Notes: generated by a model not told the origin, from the sequence alone. DNA of 64,000 nt from Fasciola hepatica (GCA_948099385.1 CANUEZ040000207.1:620001-684000); one strand, 5' to 3'; counted from the first letter of the stretch, positions 1 to 12,994 are shown. Numbers and translations are program-made.

Positions 1-1937
1 TGAGCACAAGCCGTTTATTCTGATTGAGCGAAAAACACAGTAGTCCGTTTGAGTAGAAGTAATTCTGATTGGGCATACAGGAGTACAGCGACTATAGCGA
101 ATGAATACCTTTAGTCTGACGAGTAAGTCACTAACGAACAATTGTAGCACAGCCAATAAAAGGGCCTGCTTCGTATTTATTTTGTCCTGAATTTGTAAAG
201 CGCTTTCAGCTCTCGGTAATTCCCAGCCTAAAACTACATTGTGAATGCATCCATTTACAATGAACGTAGATATTGTTCGACGTGAAAATGAAAGGAATTG
301 AGGAGTAAATTTCACAGTGAAGACATTATGGTCCACTGGAACAAGAGTGGACCATTTGCCATTGAAACGAGCGAAAAGTCTTCGGTCAGTGAAGTTGAAG
401 GCAATCAGCTTGCGGACTTTATCGGTCAATACCACCCACAATAAGCTGATTCAACGGGGTCGGTCGATTAGGACAACCTAATATGTTTTTGTATCCTAAA
501 AACACAATTTTGACAGTTTACTCTTTTGGCCTGAAGCCATAGCCAGTGAGTCGAAGACCGATAGGCAGACTTGGGTGTGTCTAATCCAGTAGTCTCCATG
601 TTAACCCAGAGTAGCATAAGCCTCTCGAAAAATCTGAATGTTACAAAAATGAGGGTATGGAACAGTGCTTTTCAGGTATTTTCTTTGGGGCAGGCAACAT
701 TTTGGTCAGTCTTCAAATGTCCCATATTTCACCGCATTTAGAACAGAAATGGTGTCAACACACACCTTGAGTACAACAGGCCAGGAGCTTTATCTATCTT
801 CATTGTAGGAAAGTATTAGCGGGTTCGATAGTTGGTGGCTGAGGTGAGTTGTTGAAAACCAGCATGGAGGTAAACACTGCTACTGGGCTGAAATCAGAGT
901 TCGGTTTTACTAACTAAGCTACTTCCGCATCGGCATTTTACGGCTTTCCATATGCTAGTGCAACTGACGTTTCCTAAGTGGCTATCTACATAAAACTTAT
1001 TCAAGCGTTTCACTTCAGGTCTGATCAGGTTGGTGAGTTGTTTGTTTTGCGTTCTTTGTCCTTGCTTATGTGCTTACCCTTTCTTTCTATGTAGCTATTT
1101 AGGTACGGTGAAGAACACTGACCATTTTGGAAGTGGACAGTTCTAATTGGTGAACAATGATTGAAACGAAACTCAAAGTAGTCAGTAACATGTACACATG
1201 AGACAGAATAGTTGTGGCTTGAGAAAGCTGGAAAATCGATTGAGGTGCCAAAGCACCTTAAGCTTAGCAGGATATCAAGAGAATGAATTATCGGCTTCAT
1301 TTTGCGATTGGTCTTCCCAACATGGCAAAATAAAACAAGCAAATAATGGAAATTTAAGAAACATAGCTCGCTTACTGTCAGCAGAAAGTAATGTGAAACA
1401 AGGGAATAATACTTGTACCATACATACCCAGTAATGTTCGCGCTATTCCCATCATCAGCTTCCGCAATCATGATATCCAAGTAAACGGAGGCTGCTTACG
1501 TCACTTCTCGGTCGGCTTTGTGTAGTCCTTGACGTAGCATCACGTACCGGGATAAAGCACTTCATCGAACACCAATTTCTTCCACAATGCACGCGACGCC
1601 GTCTTGTCCATAATCGGTGCAAGAACACTTGATTTGAGGAGTTACACTAAGACATCGATGTCTTAATTGAAGTAGCCATAGAAAGGTGCATGTAAATTAT
1701 CTCAAAACGAAACCTGTAAAATACTGTGCCTGGTACTATCGACAATTCAGATTCCACTGCGCTGTCTCTCGCTCCGGAGACGTAAGTTCCGGGAGTTCAG
1801 GAGGAGGTGTTTAGGGGTGAGGAAATCATACTTGTTCGGATGGGCATTATTTTTCACCGGCGGCCTGGTATTCGTAATTTTCAACTTCCTTCATGATAAT
1901 GGTGAAAACCTCCTCCGTAACCAAATGTTAAACCAAG
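1..1937. other. No recognisable gene
   Basis: Only short open frames without domain signatures, splice structure or codon pattern. I see no RNA gene and no repeat shared with the rest of the window until about 1938. Confidence 0.5.
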
Positions 1938-2095
1938 TCGTGGGGCACATCTTGGTCCCGAACACGAGTGCAGCCACTTGAACATTCCACAATGTGATAA
2001 ATTTCACATGCACAGACCCGCGTCCAGAGACAGATTTGGACCATCATTCCCCTTTCTTATTTGTGAGTCAAATATTTTGATATGTATAGGGATGA
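1938..2095 (+). mobile_element. Penelope-like element, 3' end relic
   Basis: This stretch closely matches 50893-51040. Both share the last codons of a PLE ORF (ending in a peptide like QPLEHST before a TGA) and the following 3' untranslated sequence (CCACTTGAACATTCCACA, then a CAGAGACAGATTTGGA block). At 50.4 kb the upstream part is an intact GIY-YIG ORF, so this is a second, more heavily 5'-truncated copy of that PLE subfamily. Frames upstream are destroyed. Seen directly: the two-copy similarity. Inferred: the PLE identity, by linkage to the 50.4-kb copy. Confidence 0.75.
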
Positions 2096-4530
2096 GTCCG
2101 AATAAATGAAAGCGAGCTTGTTCACCACGTTCATTATTCTCATTTTATTCCGCGGGATTCTTCAGACAAATAGATATCAGCCAGGTTGAACTTTCCATGG
2201 TAAGTGGTATTCAGTAGTAAGTAGAACTTACTTGTTCATTGTATTAGCAGAAGAAACGATGGCCATGAGACAAAACAGTTTTGAAAATTGTCCTACTCAG
2301 AATATTTTTAAACGGTAAAAATGTCATCATTTTTGGTGGAATTTATGAACAGGAAACTTGTAGAGTAGTCCAATTATCCGATCTGTGAACTTGATTGTAC
2401 GCATAATGTCGTCCAAATAGCATTTCTGTAAACAAGTCAAGTGGTCCGTTTTTCAGATTTACCACAAAGGTATCGGCAAATACTAGTTCTAGTCGGAAGC
2501 CGTTCGGTAATCCATATCATCAGTGAATGATGGTATTTTTGGACCGAATCCACTCGACTGTATTCAAGAAAAGATTTTGGAAACAGACTCCTCTATTTGT
2601 TGTGTTTTAGCAAACTCAGATTCGTCATTAAAAACTCAAGAACTTGACTGATCTCATGTAAGACGCCCCGTTGCGAAATGTGAAACAGAATGAAAGAAAA
2701 ATCGACCTTATTCGCTTGAGGTTCCCTCATGGGGAATGCAACCGCTGTGGTTTGTTCATTAGTCACTGAATAGTAGTTGTATATATTGACTGAATAATTC
2801 ACCAACAATTCAGACAAGAGAAGCAGTTTCCATTTTAATCTACGCACAGAATATTTTGCATTGTCAGTAAATGACTCACGTGAATGCAGTGAGGGCTTTG
2901 AAATATCTGTCAACAAATAGTCATTCACAACACTTGCTTCGTGGAAGAACTCAAAAATAAGCTATATTCTCTAATCAGTGATGGAATGTAGATGATGTTT
3001 CCAAGAAGCAAGCAAGGCGACCGAAGGGATAAGCACAATCCTTTAGCTATTTGAAAATAAATTTCGTGTGTTGCACAAAGTTTGGTGAACAAAGGTCTTC
3101 GTTTGCGTATGCTACCAAAATGCATAGCTCATCTGTCGAAAAGTACTGCGTTACTTCAGAGGAGCTGGTCAACGGTGAAAACCGTTAGTGGTTGCGATCG
3201 GCTAAACATGCCATTTACAGTGTATCATTTCGTATGCGGTGTTGTCTAGTTGAGTACAGTTTCCAGAGGAACCCCTATCACATCCGCTAGAATTGTCACT
3301 AATGGTCCGCGGCAGCTAGTTTAGGGATTTCTGGTTCATCTTATGCTCGGATTACCACAAGCGTGGTGGATTATCCCATTGTTGCAGTCTCCGGACGCTC
3401 CTGTTAGTATAAATTTCCGCTTACACAGTACTGCGCTGTACAGTCTTCGATTCCATGATTCAATAGTCAAATTGCCCTGCATGTCTCACCTGTTCCCCGG
3501 TCAGTTTTGGCAGAGTGTGTATGGTTACAACATATCACATGAGCTCTAGCTTGATGACCAGGATTTTTAATCCATGAGTTAACTGTGGTAATATGTTGCT
3601 TGTCTCTCTCTGTAATTCTGTCTCATATTTGTGATACATTGCACATAATTCCCCAGGCCACGGCTAAACCAACGAACTATGAGACTACATGTGCAAGCCC
3701 TCACATTCACCTCTGATAAGCCAGTGGTGTTGTCGTGCATAAATATTCGTTCAGTTGCACGAATATCATTTTTATGCATCACTTTCCATTGTTTTCCAGT
3801 CATTCAACTCAGAATAACCAAAGATATGGATAGGAAGTTTATTTCGCACAGCTTTGCAATGAGGATCGATAAAATACGAGAATAATCTTATTTGAGAAAT
3901 TTCTGCATTGATGATTTTTAAATGTCGTTCTAGTGTAACAAACAATATTTCGTACAAAAAATTAGTTTATTTTCACAAGTGTTAACTGGGCAAAAAATTG
4001 AAGTATGGTTTTCCCATTGGTCTGCATGATACACGTTCAAGTCCTAATAATCGCAATGGATATAACCGAGTTCCTATTTTTCACATGCAGCAAGTGTTCA
4101 TGTTAAATGACAAAAAAAGTCTGATGCGACCTCTTTGATCAGCCTCCATGAAGAGTGTTCTCTCACGATACACTGAGGTTAACAAAGCACAGAATTTTGG
4201 GATCCACATAACTCTACAGGTTCCCTCACGCACCTGTTCCATTCCCACAGCACCATCTGGCTTATCTGTCGAATGACGTTCACATCCGTAGGAATCCCAG
4301 TATACCGTGTGTGGTTATGGACAACCGCTTCCCCGCCAAAAGACCATTCAACCAAACTGAATTACTGAGTGGGTGGTTGGTTGATTGATAATACGCGAAT
4401 AAAATCAACAACTGCCACGACGGATGTGATGTGAACCAACTCTAGCAGAATACCGTCTTCATATCATTCTTACAAACGTGAGAATTATGTGAACAAACGC
4501 ATGGTAAATGAATGGTTCTCTTCATGTAAA
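2096..4530. other. No recognisable gene
   Basis: AT-rich intergenic-looking sequence. The longest open frames (for example 2593-2928 on the minus strand, about 110 codons) show no domain, signal peptide or splice context that I recognise. Confidence 0.45.
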
Positions 4531-4535
4531 ACTGG

Positions 4536-4545
4536 TATATATATA
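4536..4545 (+). promoter_or_regulatory. TATA-like box upstream of lectin-like gene
   Basis: A TATATATATA run lies about 66-75 bp before the ATG at 4612. The spacing allows a start site near 4565-4575 and a short 5' leader. It could also be a chance AT run, but its position suits the gene below. Confidence 0.5.
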
Positions 4546-4611
4546 CAGTAGAATGAACGTGTATTTAATTTCACACACAAACAGTAAATTGCAACCGAAA
4601 ATATCAAGATC

Positions 4612-5208
4612 ATGTCCGCGAGAATATTCGCAGTCCCAATCATCATGTTGTTGATCTGGACACAGCCTCAACATTCAGCCTGTCCCACAAATCTCGTTGA
4701 GGTCGCTCCCGACATTTGTATTTTGGTTATTAGATCACAGGGATCATTTTGTGAAGCCCATGAACTGTGTGAAACTGAAGGACAAACACGTAATATGCAA
4801 TTGTTTGTACCAGGAAGAAATGCCCAACTGATACCTGCGATAGTTCCACCTAACAGCATTGTTTTCACTGGAATTTCCGCATTCCTAAATCGATCATTGA
4901 ACAACCGGGAAGGTTGGAGGTACGCGGATCCTGGTTCGAGTTCGGATGATATCGATGCAAGTGACACGAGCATACCGTGGAGCAATGGGGAACCAAATGA
5001 CATCTACGGTTCAATTGCCCCATTTTACTCGCTCAATCTTTGGGATGGTTTGCAACTCAACTACCAATCAACACACGTAGTTTGTCAAATGTCCAACGAT
5101 CAAATAAATGCGTCGATGGAAATGTTCAAGCGGAATTGGCCATATCCAATATCTCCCCTGTTGTTTGCACACAGCCACGCAATTGGCTGTTTTACCTTTT
5201 ACAAATGA
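4612..5208 (+). CDS. Secreted C-type-lectin-like protein
   Basis: 198-codon intronless frame with a strong N-terminal signal peptide (residues 1 to about 23, hydrophobic IIMLLIW, then ACP). The body looks like a single C-type lectin-like domain: an early Cys, a helix-type block QGSFCEAHELCETEG (about 43-57), a WIGL-like VFTGISAF strand (about 84-91), GWRYAD, then IPWSNGEPND (about 123-132) and a closing HVVCQ strand. The EPN tripeptide in GEPND is the motif that in the family binds mannose-type sugars through calcium. The Cys expected in the DG...C segment before the last strand appears to be missing, so the second disulphide is non-standard. The tail after VVCQMS (about 40 residues, ending GCFTFYK) is unusual. 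The ATG was chosen because it begins the signal peptide. A polyadenylation hexamer lies at 5440-5445. Likely a secreted carbohydrate-binding protein; the ligand cannot be read from sequence. Confidence 0.75.
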   Translation: MSARIFAVPIIMLLIWTQPQHSACPTNLVEVAPDICILVIRSQGSFCEAHELCETEGQTRNMQLFVPGRNAQLIPAIVPPNSIVFTGISAFLNRSLNNREGWRYADPGSSSDDIDASDTSIPWSNGEPNDIYGSIAPFYSLNLWDGLQLNYQSTHVVCQMSNDQINASMEMFKRNWPYPISPLLFAHSHAIGCFTFYK

Positions 5209-5439
5209 GAGCACAATGATTGCATGCTCCCTCAGGTAAATAGTAAATTATTGGGACTCTTCATTTTTGTATTTTGTTTTGTATCATACTCACTTCCATG
5301 CCTTTGTTTGAGTGTTTTGATGATATGAATTAATTCATATAACACATTTATTCCGTTGGATTTTATTGGGCAACTTTCGAACAGTGATCCAGTTCAAAGC
5401 ATTCATCAAACGAAGGCGAACTCTTGCACAGAACAGCTC

Positions 5440-5445
5440 AATAAA
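5440..5445 (+). promoter_or_regulatory. Possible polyadenylation signal (AATAAA)
   Basis: An AATAAA hexamer 232 bp after the stop codon of the lectin-like gene, on the same strand. This is a plausible 3' end for that transcript, but such hexamers are common in AT-rich DNA. Confidence 0.35.
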
Positions 5446-6860
5446 ATATTCAAACTTTTAATCCATGAGCAGGATGTTATATCTTGAAACCTCATTTTAA
5501 AATAGCACTGGCCCGTTGATTCGAACAAAGCTGAGAACTAGTCTCTGATGTTTTTATCGTTATCACTAGTCGCTCTCAACTGAACTCGATTCTCCTCATT
5601 TCCCCATCACACTGCTTGTATCATAAAACAAGTTGTTTTGCACACACTCACTGTCACTTACCAGAGACACGGGAGTAAACAAACCAACTTTTATAAAGGT
5701 CACATTTGACATCTCAAGGGTGAACGTGAATCACAGCACAATTGGTTTTGTCAAACTTTCCTTCATTCTAGATGCAAACGTCGCAATGTTTGCCGTTCCT
5801 TCTACTACAACACATTGGTCGGCCTTTGTGGACTCTCACTTTACGTTGATTTCCTTCTACCCAAAAATATGTCCGTTATCGCGGGCACTTGGTTGCGCTT
5901 TGGAAGACCAAATGGATGACATGAAACTCTCCAAATCTCGTTGTCCTTGCTCTCATTGCCCTCAGACAGACAGATTACCAAAAAGTAGCTGAACTGCGAT
6001 CATTTCATGAATCTGATGTGGTAAATTGCGAAAAAACCTTATTATCTAGAAGAATATAGAATGTATCGCTTTGATTTTCGATGTTGACCACTTACCAGAC
6101 AAATCCAAATAATGATTCATTTGCACAGTTTCGTTTGTTACAAATGATAAGGCGGTAACCATTCAGAATCAGTCCAACCGTCCTGTTGATCCAAGTGGTT
6201 TTTTTGGTTGACGTCAGTTTCTTAGAATTTTGGGGAGACACTTTTATTTGGAGAACGGATGGTAGCTCGGTTCAGGGTACGTCGAAGCATGTAAACAGGT
6301 AGCTGTCAAAACTATCAAAGCAAGCCGATTCGGTCACACAACATGACGTGAAATTTGCCGGCATAATCAACTGCGAGACTTGTACTTGCATCAGGTAGAA
6401 ACTTGGCATGTCCCGAAACGTTCAGATTGGTTTTTCACAAGCAAATAATACAATGATTCAGTTCGGTAAATTAGTTTCAGTCCAACGCATTCACAGGTCT
6501 CTGCTTCGAATTCAGTCGTTGCCAGGCTGCATCGTCTGTCTGAAAGTAAATCTAAGTATGTTTGAAGGATAAACAGAACAGGAAGTGATAAGTTGAAATC
6601 ATGTGGATTAATGAGATGGTGGGATGCCACTCCGCCAGAGAGAGTGGCACCCTGTCATATCACCGAATGTATCCAACCTTCCGGTAAGCGAATCCAGTGA
6701 ATCCGATTTCGAGAGGTATTACGAGTATTACTCTGTCAAGAGAAACGTTTTCATATCTTAGAAAACGGTATGTGACAAACATAGATCGGTCTTATCGGTG
6801 CTTCACACCAGGCCAATACAGCACGTTTACTGGTTGATTTCGTAAAAATGGTTAAGTTAG
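5446..6860. other. No recognisable gene
   Basis: A 119-codon frame at 5633-5992 has no motif, no signal peptide and no splice context. Nothing else in the stretch is distinctive. Confidence 0.45.
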
Positions 6861-6867
6861 TAGACAG

Positions 6868-7285
6868 TCAAAACTGTTCACAGAAGTTCATAATAACAAC
6901 TGCTAGGCTGACGATGATGCATTCGTGTGGACGATTCCGCCACCGACTGTGTGTGTCTGTCTGTCTATCTTGCCGACATTTGGCCAGGGAAGAAGCAGTG
7001 CCTTGACAAACTGTTTTTTGCGAACACAAGCTTGGTCGATGCACCCTAATCGGAATCGCCTTGGCTGACCCCTGTGGAGCGGCTTTGTGCCATTTGACAG
7101 ATGACCTTGAACGCTCCGTCTTGTTAGCTGGTGCCCCGTATCGATCATGTGGGCCAAGATGGCACTGGTTACGGTATTGTGGATTCCTTTCGTTAAACAG
7201 GTTGGACAATAGTCATAAACTCGTTCACACAGAAGCCTTGTTGTTCTTCCCAATTATACCGCTCCACAGGAACATGAATAAGAGT
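6868..7285 (-). pseudogene. Penelope-like element GIY-YIG domain, relic
   Basis: Read on the minus strand, the stretch starts with a decayed GIY-YIG core (CGA..., stop, LGRTTRLLCERV at about 7265-7215), followed by SAILAHMIDTGHQ and later KKQFVKALLLPWP. That is the order seen in the other two PLE C-termini of this window (core, SAI..HL...GH, LC.QK.FV.AL.LPW). The YIG tyrosine codon is now TAA, and the LPW block is in another frame from part of the middle, so it is not functional. GIY-YIG endonucleases in PLEs nick target DNA for reverse transcription. No reverse-transcriptase part is attached. Inferred to be a 5'-truncated, decayed insertion. Confidence 0.8.
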
Positions 7286-7289
7286 ATAT

Positions 7290-8955
7290 ACAAAATGAGG
7301 TCCAATAGCCTGGTGGTCTCTTCCAGTCTCAGTCGCAACTACGGGCTGAGGTTGAGTGAGATCCTAAGTCTTGCGGTGTTGGCTGGACTATTCACTAACT
7401 TTACCAATTTTTAAAAAACAACCCACACGTGTACTGTGTTGGCTTGATGTGAAGTACCGAAAAGATAGATCTGTGTTTGCTACATACCGTTCTCTAAAAA
7501 ACCTGACCGTGGGAAGTTTTCATATCTTTTTTCCATGTCATTGACTGGTCAGCTCGACCCATCCTCTAAGCAATAACTACACCATAGAACTGTACACACC
7601 CAGGTAATCCATCTTTACATTTCAAATGTGCAAGGCAAAGACCTATAGTAAGTGCTGGGTAATGTGCAACGACTACTGCGCGCGAGCAGTTTAGATGAGA
7701 TATTCAATTCGTCAATAGAATGACTTTGTTCGGCAGCGGGGCAATGGCTGATTCGTTTCAATCTGACTAATGCCTTGGAAGTAGAGCAGCAGATTTTGCA
7801 ATAGTCGTTTGTCCAATCCGTGAGTATGTGCGCATCCAGAAACGTCGATTGTTATTCAACGATGCTATCTGACGGTAACACTTTGGTCACACGAAAGAGC
7901 AATTATTCAGAATGTGCCGAATATAGGTCTTCCTAAGTTGGTCGTTTAAGATATTAAAGTTAAATGAATGGTGTACCGTAAATGAAGTAAGCGGACTGTG
8001 TCCACGGTGACTTGCACTTCGTGTAATGCAAGCGCACGATCAAAGACTAAACTGGTGACCAATCAGTGCGGAAAAACATTATTCTGGGGGTTGAGGCAGA
8101 CAAGTCGATTATTGCGCTCGCTCAGTGGTTAGTCGGCACGCCTTCGCCAGTGCGGAAACAAGAAACAGGTTGAACTAAACGGATTAGGTCGGTGACTTGG
8201 TAAGCAGACGGTGCATTGTCACTTGTCCAGAATTGAGGACAAGATTAGGGCCAGCAAAACTGGTTTGTGAACCCAGCAGTGGCCAACACTTGTCTGCACC
8301 AACCGTAGCCACATCAGTCAGTCGGGTTGTAACACACCAGTCCGCTTGAAGAGCCACCAGGTAATAATGATTGAGCTGACATACTTTTGTGCAAGTATTT
8401 TATCATGGTCACCGCGCATCTCTTACACAAATGATCTATTTTGTAAAAGTAAAGAATTCCTGCTCGAACTTTTATTTCTAGTTAGTTTGATTGTATACTC
8501 GAGAAACTGAATCCATCGAGCAGTTTGTTTCGTGTTCATCTCGAAAGCATTTTTTTCCAGCAACAGAGATGTAGGTCCAGAAATGAGGATATTATTGTTC
8601 TCCGTATGAATGAGTTCACTCTCAGTATTAAAAAGATTCCCTTTAGGTTATGAAACCGGCTGGGAGATGGAGTCTCCGGTTGGGAAGGTTTTGTGAAGGA
8701 TTGAAACGTTCAGCAAATATTCATAACAATGGATATGTGCATTCATAGAACCACAAGGTCAGGAATACAAACGTGGCATATTCATGGACAATATATCATA
8801 GAAACGTGAATCTAAACTGTGACAAAAAATTGGAAGCAGAAAACTAGATCATAATTACAAGGGTTCACGATGCATGTACACGCTACTCATTAGTAGGTAA
8901 GTGAGAATATCATCAGAATACCAACCAAGAGAGGTAATTTACAGGTTACAAAAAT
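7290..8955. other. No recognisable gene
   Basis: No coding signature. A tRNA A-box-like string (CTCAGTGGTTAGTCGGCACGCC, around 8121-8142) hints at a worn SINE, but I could find no convincing B box or second copy. Confidence 0.4.
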
Positions 8956-8961
8956 TCATCA

Positions 8962-9185
8962 TTGTGAAGTGGGCGCGTAGAGTAGCGGCGGGTATCCGGA
9001 ACGTTTCACTCAAAAGAACATTTCGGAAGTACCCAAGCGACCATTGATAATCACCGCCAAGAGGAAAGAATTGCACATGCAACTTCCCTTCAAAGGAGAT
9101 GGTAAATGCGAACTACCAGTTCGGCGCCTTAGGGATGCAATCGCCCGTACATTTCCCGCCGCTACTCTACGCGCCCACTTCACAA
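8962..9185. repeat. 31-bp perfect inverted repeat within PLE sequence
   Basis: 8962-8992 is the exact reverse complement of 9155-9185 (arms begin TTGTGAAGTGGGCGCGTAG). The right arm codes for PAATLRAHF in the plus-strand PLE ORF, so the left arm is the same piece of the element in opposite orientation, followed on the minus strand by unrelated sequence. This is a short inverted partial PLE copy head-to-head with the main one, which would make a hairpin with a 162-bp loop in RNA. Confidence 0.9.
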
Positions 9186-9870
9186 GCCGGTCTATGATTT
9201 CTATGAATCTCAAAGACAAAATGCCTGTCCTTTCCTCCTCTATGTTAACCTATTCATTTGTTTGCTCATGTTCGGCAAGCTATGTAGGCAAAACGACACG
9301 GCAACTGTCCCAAAGAATCAAGGAACACAAACCAGCTTGGCTGAGGACAGGAACTAGAAGAACCATAACTAGTGCAATCGTAGCGCACCTTGCCGAGACA
9401 GGGCACCAGGTAGACAACGAAGCCTTCACGATAATTTACAAAGTGCCTGTGAATTCTTCGAAGATCGTTCGCCAAATCACTTTGGTTCAGCGGAGGCAGT
9501 AGCGATTAGGCTGTTAAATCCATCGCTTTGTTCACACAAGCGATTTGTCAAATCACTGCAGCTACCCTGGCCGCGATCGGAAAGTGGGGGGACAAGATCA
9601 TGGTGACCTCGACCGCGACCTTTCAGTCGTGACAGGAAGCAGCCAACCCACCCCAGATGTACTTTCTACACCGAGTTTTCCCAACCACGAACAATCAACT
9701 TCCCACCCCTTTTCCGAACCGCAAAACACCTACAATATTGATTAACCAATCTTAATTTGATACTGTAAATACCCTGTATTTTGTTCCGAAAATATGCATT
9801 CCTATCGTATATATATGTAACTGTATTAGCCAGAGGATGAAGTTACCGAAAACGAGCTTGTTCGCTATCG
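9044..9870 (+). pseudogene. Penelope-like element, C-terminal part (linker, GIY-YIG) and 3' end
   Basis: An open frame to 9502 shows the PLE linker (LPFKGDG, RRLRDAIARTFPAATLRAHF, about residues 14-46), the segment KDKMPVLSSS, and then the GIY-YIG domain (CSCSASYVGKTTRQLSQRIKEH, with YVG for YIG, about 81-102), SAIVAHLAETGHQ and FTIIYKV. The final block (EAVAIRLLNPSLC, KRFVKSLQLPWP) continues in another frame from about 9485, so a single-base shift breaks the ORF. The reverse-transcriptase domain expected upstream is absent: the copy is 5'-truncated. The 3' part to about 9870 is non-coding and includes a GATGA...CGAAAAC string at 9836-9861. It differs in sequence from the PLEs at 7 and 50 kb, so at least three subfamilies are present. 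Confidence 0.85.
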
Positions 9871-12800
9871 TGCCTTTTTCTATAGATTATATTAACTTCG
9901 AGGGTTCATATATTATCATCAATTCATTTGGTAAACAAGGCCTGATAAGTGGGCTGTATGGGGTTTCAATTGATACATGGATGGCTGATAGAATTTTCCC
10001 AGAAATCTACCATATATCAATCGCTTGGAACTATGGATACTCTAAGAAATGACATTGTAGACTGAAACAAATTTGTCCAGATTGTATCTGAACTATGTTC
10101 AATGATACTGTTGTCATGTAAATTGCGGTTCTTCTGGCGCACAAGTTACATAGGTTCGAATTTGATTCTGTGACGAGAGAGCTGGTGATTTGTGAAACAA
10201 GAAGCTGGTGTAGAACGAGGTATTCAACCGATGTACGTTCTCGACGGTCAATGTAGTGACCCCCTTCTGGTCATGTGGCTTCCACTTCTGATCCTGTTAT
10301 CTTCATCGAGATTTCGGGAACATCTAGGCAAATGTACCCGCAACTATAATACGGTCTGAACTAGAAGAATGTATATCACTTTCAGTAAGTTTACAGCTCC
10401 AACGTCCTGAGGTCATATGACTGATAAAAATATCACAAAATGCGAGTACTCCAGATGCACTGCTGTACCAAGCGTGAGTATTCAAGTGATATGTGTGCAA
10501 CTGTTCACTATGCTCTCCGTGCTATTCCATGTTGTCTCTCTAGTTCGTACTAAGCAAGGTGAACTTCGAACTAATCTTTCGAAGGACTTCCGTGGAATCG
10601 GCTTTATTTCTTGAGAAACCCTTCCGCGAGTTTCCACCAATCAGTTTACTGTTGTATCTTCATAGTGGGTAACACTTTGGCTTTCAGTGAGAGCGAGGGA
10701 GAGTGAGTAGACTGTTTTATAGAGTGGAACTGAGCACAGATTTGCTTCTATTCTACACAAGTCAATTGAGTCTCCCGTGATCACATAGACTAGACTTGAC
10801 CCAACTGTGCTTTTAATTCTGTCTGAGGACTAAACTTCAACCTTGCAAAAATAAGCCGAATACACTAACAGGTACAAAAGATGTATACCTAAGCAATTCG
10901 GTGAAAAATGGTTGTATCAGACGGAAAATAGACGCAGTTTGTCGAGCACTGTACTATCACTCACGCGTCAAAACCATACTCTCACACTATATTTCAATCC
11001 TGTTCATCCAAATTATGTACGGGATGAATTTTGGAAGACTTTATTGCTTGCACGGCTGACGTGCCCGTTCGAATTCGCGTTGATGAATTTCTGCTGAGCT
11101 GTTGTTTTTGTGTTTTTTAGGGGTCTTCCTCCGTTATAGGATTTTCGACTCATGATAACTCGTTTCCAGTATGAAGCTCATTTCTGTTGTGTAGAGATAT
11201 CAAATGGTAACTGCCCAGCATGATTTCGAGTACCATTGTTGTGCAATTTTATTCATAAATGTTTCACAAACTCGGGACAAATCAGAACGTTGACCGATAC
11301 CCGGACCGGAGTCTGTCCAAGCGAAATAATACTGGCTATCGAAAGCTGGTCCAAAAATCTGTTGCATAAACAGTCAAGGCTAACAAGCAACAATTCCACC
11401 AGTCAGTTGCCCACCAAGTTCAAAACTACCGGGAGAATGACCCATCGGCCCCGATTGGCAGAATTGAGCCGGAACGTGAGTGACTGACCTCGGGTGTCTT
11501 CAGCCGATGAAGGTTTTGGTTTATGTTCCCTCTTAGAAGAGTGGTTCTAAAGTGGGTATGGCTAATTTTCAGACTTCGATAACGATTTACACAACCTGTT
11601 GCGGCGTCCCACGTGGTCATAACCTTGACAGAAACGCTAACTGAAACTGCATTACCGATGGAAAATGTCATGTGTCAAGGAAATAACATGGAGCAGACTG
11701 ACTCGGTCTTCTTACTCGACTTTGTGCACTGAAGAGGACGTTATCGCATTCTGTATCATGACGAGAGCCGCATCGGCAAATATGCGGCTAGTTATCAGAG
11801 TGTGATCTGTATTCCGATGCAATTGAAATGTGAGTCAATTTTATATTTCTAAATCCATCTTGGAATAGATGCCGGGAATGAACCCTGGCATTTGAATGAG
11901 ATTTCAGTGAAGGAACGGAGCTCAAAACATTCTCTGGAAAGGAAAAATGCGAGCATGTGTGTAGTTAAATCAGTGCTCATTCACTTCAGTTGCTGAATAT
12001 GCTAAAATGGAGTATTTAGCAGTGAAGACTGGACATTTACAAACTAGGATAACTTAGTAGCCGTTCGATTGAAAGCAGATACTAGTCGCTGTTGGGAAGT
12101 TGGAAGTCAACGATAAATTCACGCTGTGTAGGATCGGGTTTTCACTGGATGTATCGAAATGTGAAAATGTGTAGCCAGATCAATGGAACGGAGGTCTGGT
12201 TTACGCTTGATACAGGAATCAAATATGAATCATTCCTTTGGGTCTCACCAAAATCTTTGATATGATCGACCTACCATGAACCACCAGCTAAGATGTAGTG
12301 GGACAAAGGTGGGCTGAAAACTATGTTTGTGAGTCCTCTATTGGCTGTCATTCCTCTGGCAACATTCACGCTGGATCAGCATATTCATCTGTCACAGTTT
12401 GGAATTTTTCGGTAATACTTTGCCATTTTATTGCATTTCGTAGTCTGGACGGCATTTCCGATTGCAGGTTCTTGTTGCAAGGCGACCAAACACATAGAGA
12501 AAAAAAACTAGCAGTAAGTAAATTGTATTCCAATTCAAATTTTGTTACATTTATAATGTTGCCAGATAGGGCGGAGCTCCCGTTTATGAAAACACAAAAG
12601 ACAGTGAAAGTCAAACGATCAGACAAAAATTTCATCATGTTGTGATGACTGCAAAGTACACACCGAATGAAATCGGATATTTTTTTCGTGCTGCACTCGC
12701 TATGGCGTATTTGTTGAATTTCCTGAAGCGACTTCAGTTCCCCTGCTGAAAAATTTCGTAGTGTTTTGATCTGCTTGAAATTCGACTTTTTACCTTGCCA

Positions 12801-12949
12801 GACTGGTCGGACTATCCGCACGTACCCACTCAGTCTTGTCTATTTTAGTTGTACGATGTCAGGTTCAAGGTCCCACGTGCAGTCAGACTGTCTCACTCAC
12901 ACACACGCACGTCACTGGCAATTGATTTATATCCTGGCCGTGCTTAGAC
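9871..12949. other. No recognisable gene
   Basis: About 3 kb with only short frames. The 151-codon minus-strand frame at 12366-12821 has no signature I recognise. I see no second copy of any part elsewhere in the window. Confidence 0.4.
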
Positions 12950-12950
12950 A

Positions 12951-12991
<41 letters not shown>
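12950..12991 (+). repeat. (AC)n microsatellite
   Basis: About 20 uninterrupted AC dinucleotides; the nearby 12896-12911 is also CA-rich. Confidence 0.97.

Positions 12992-12994
<3 letters not shown>

Noticed and set aside
8110..8345. tRNA gene or SINE
   Set aside because: Only an A-box-like string; no B box, cloverleaf or second copy.
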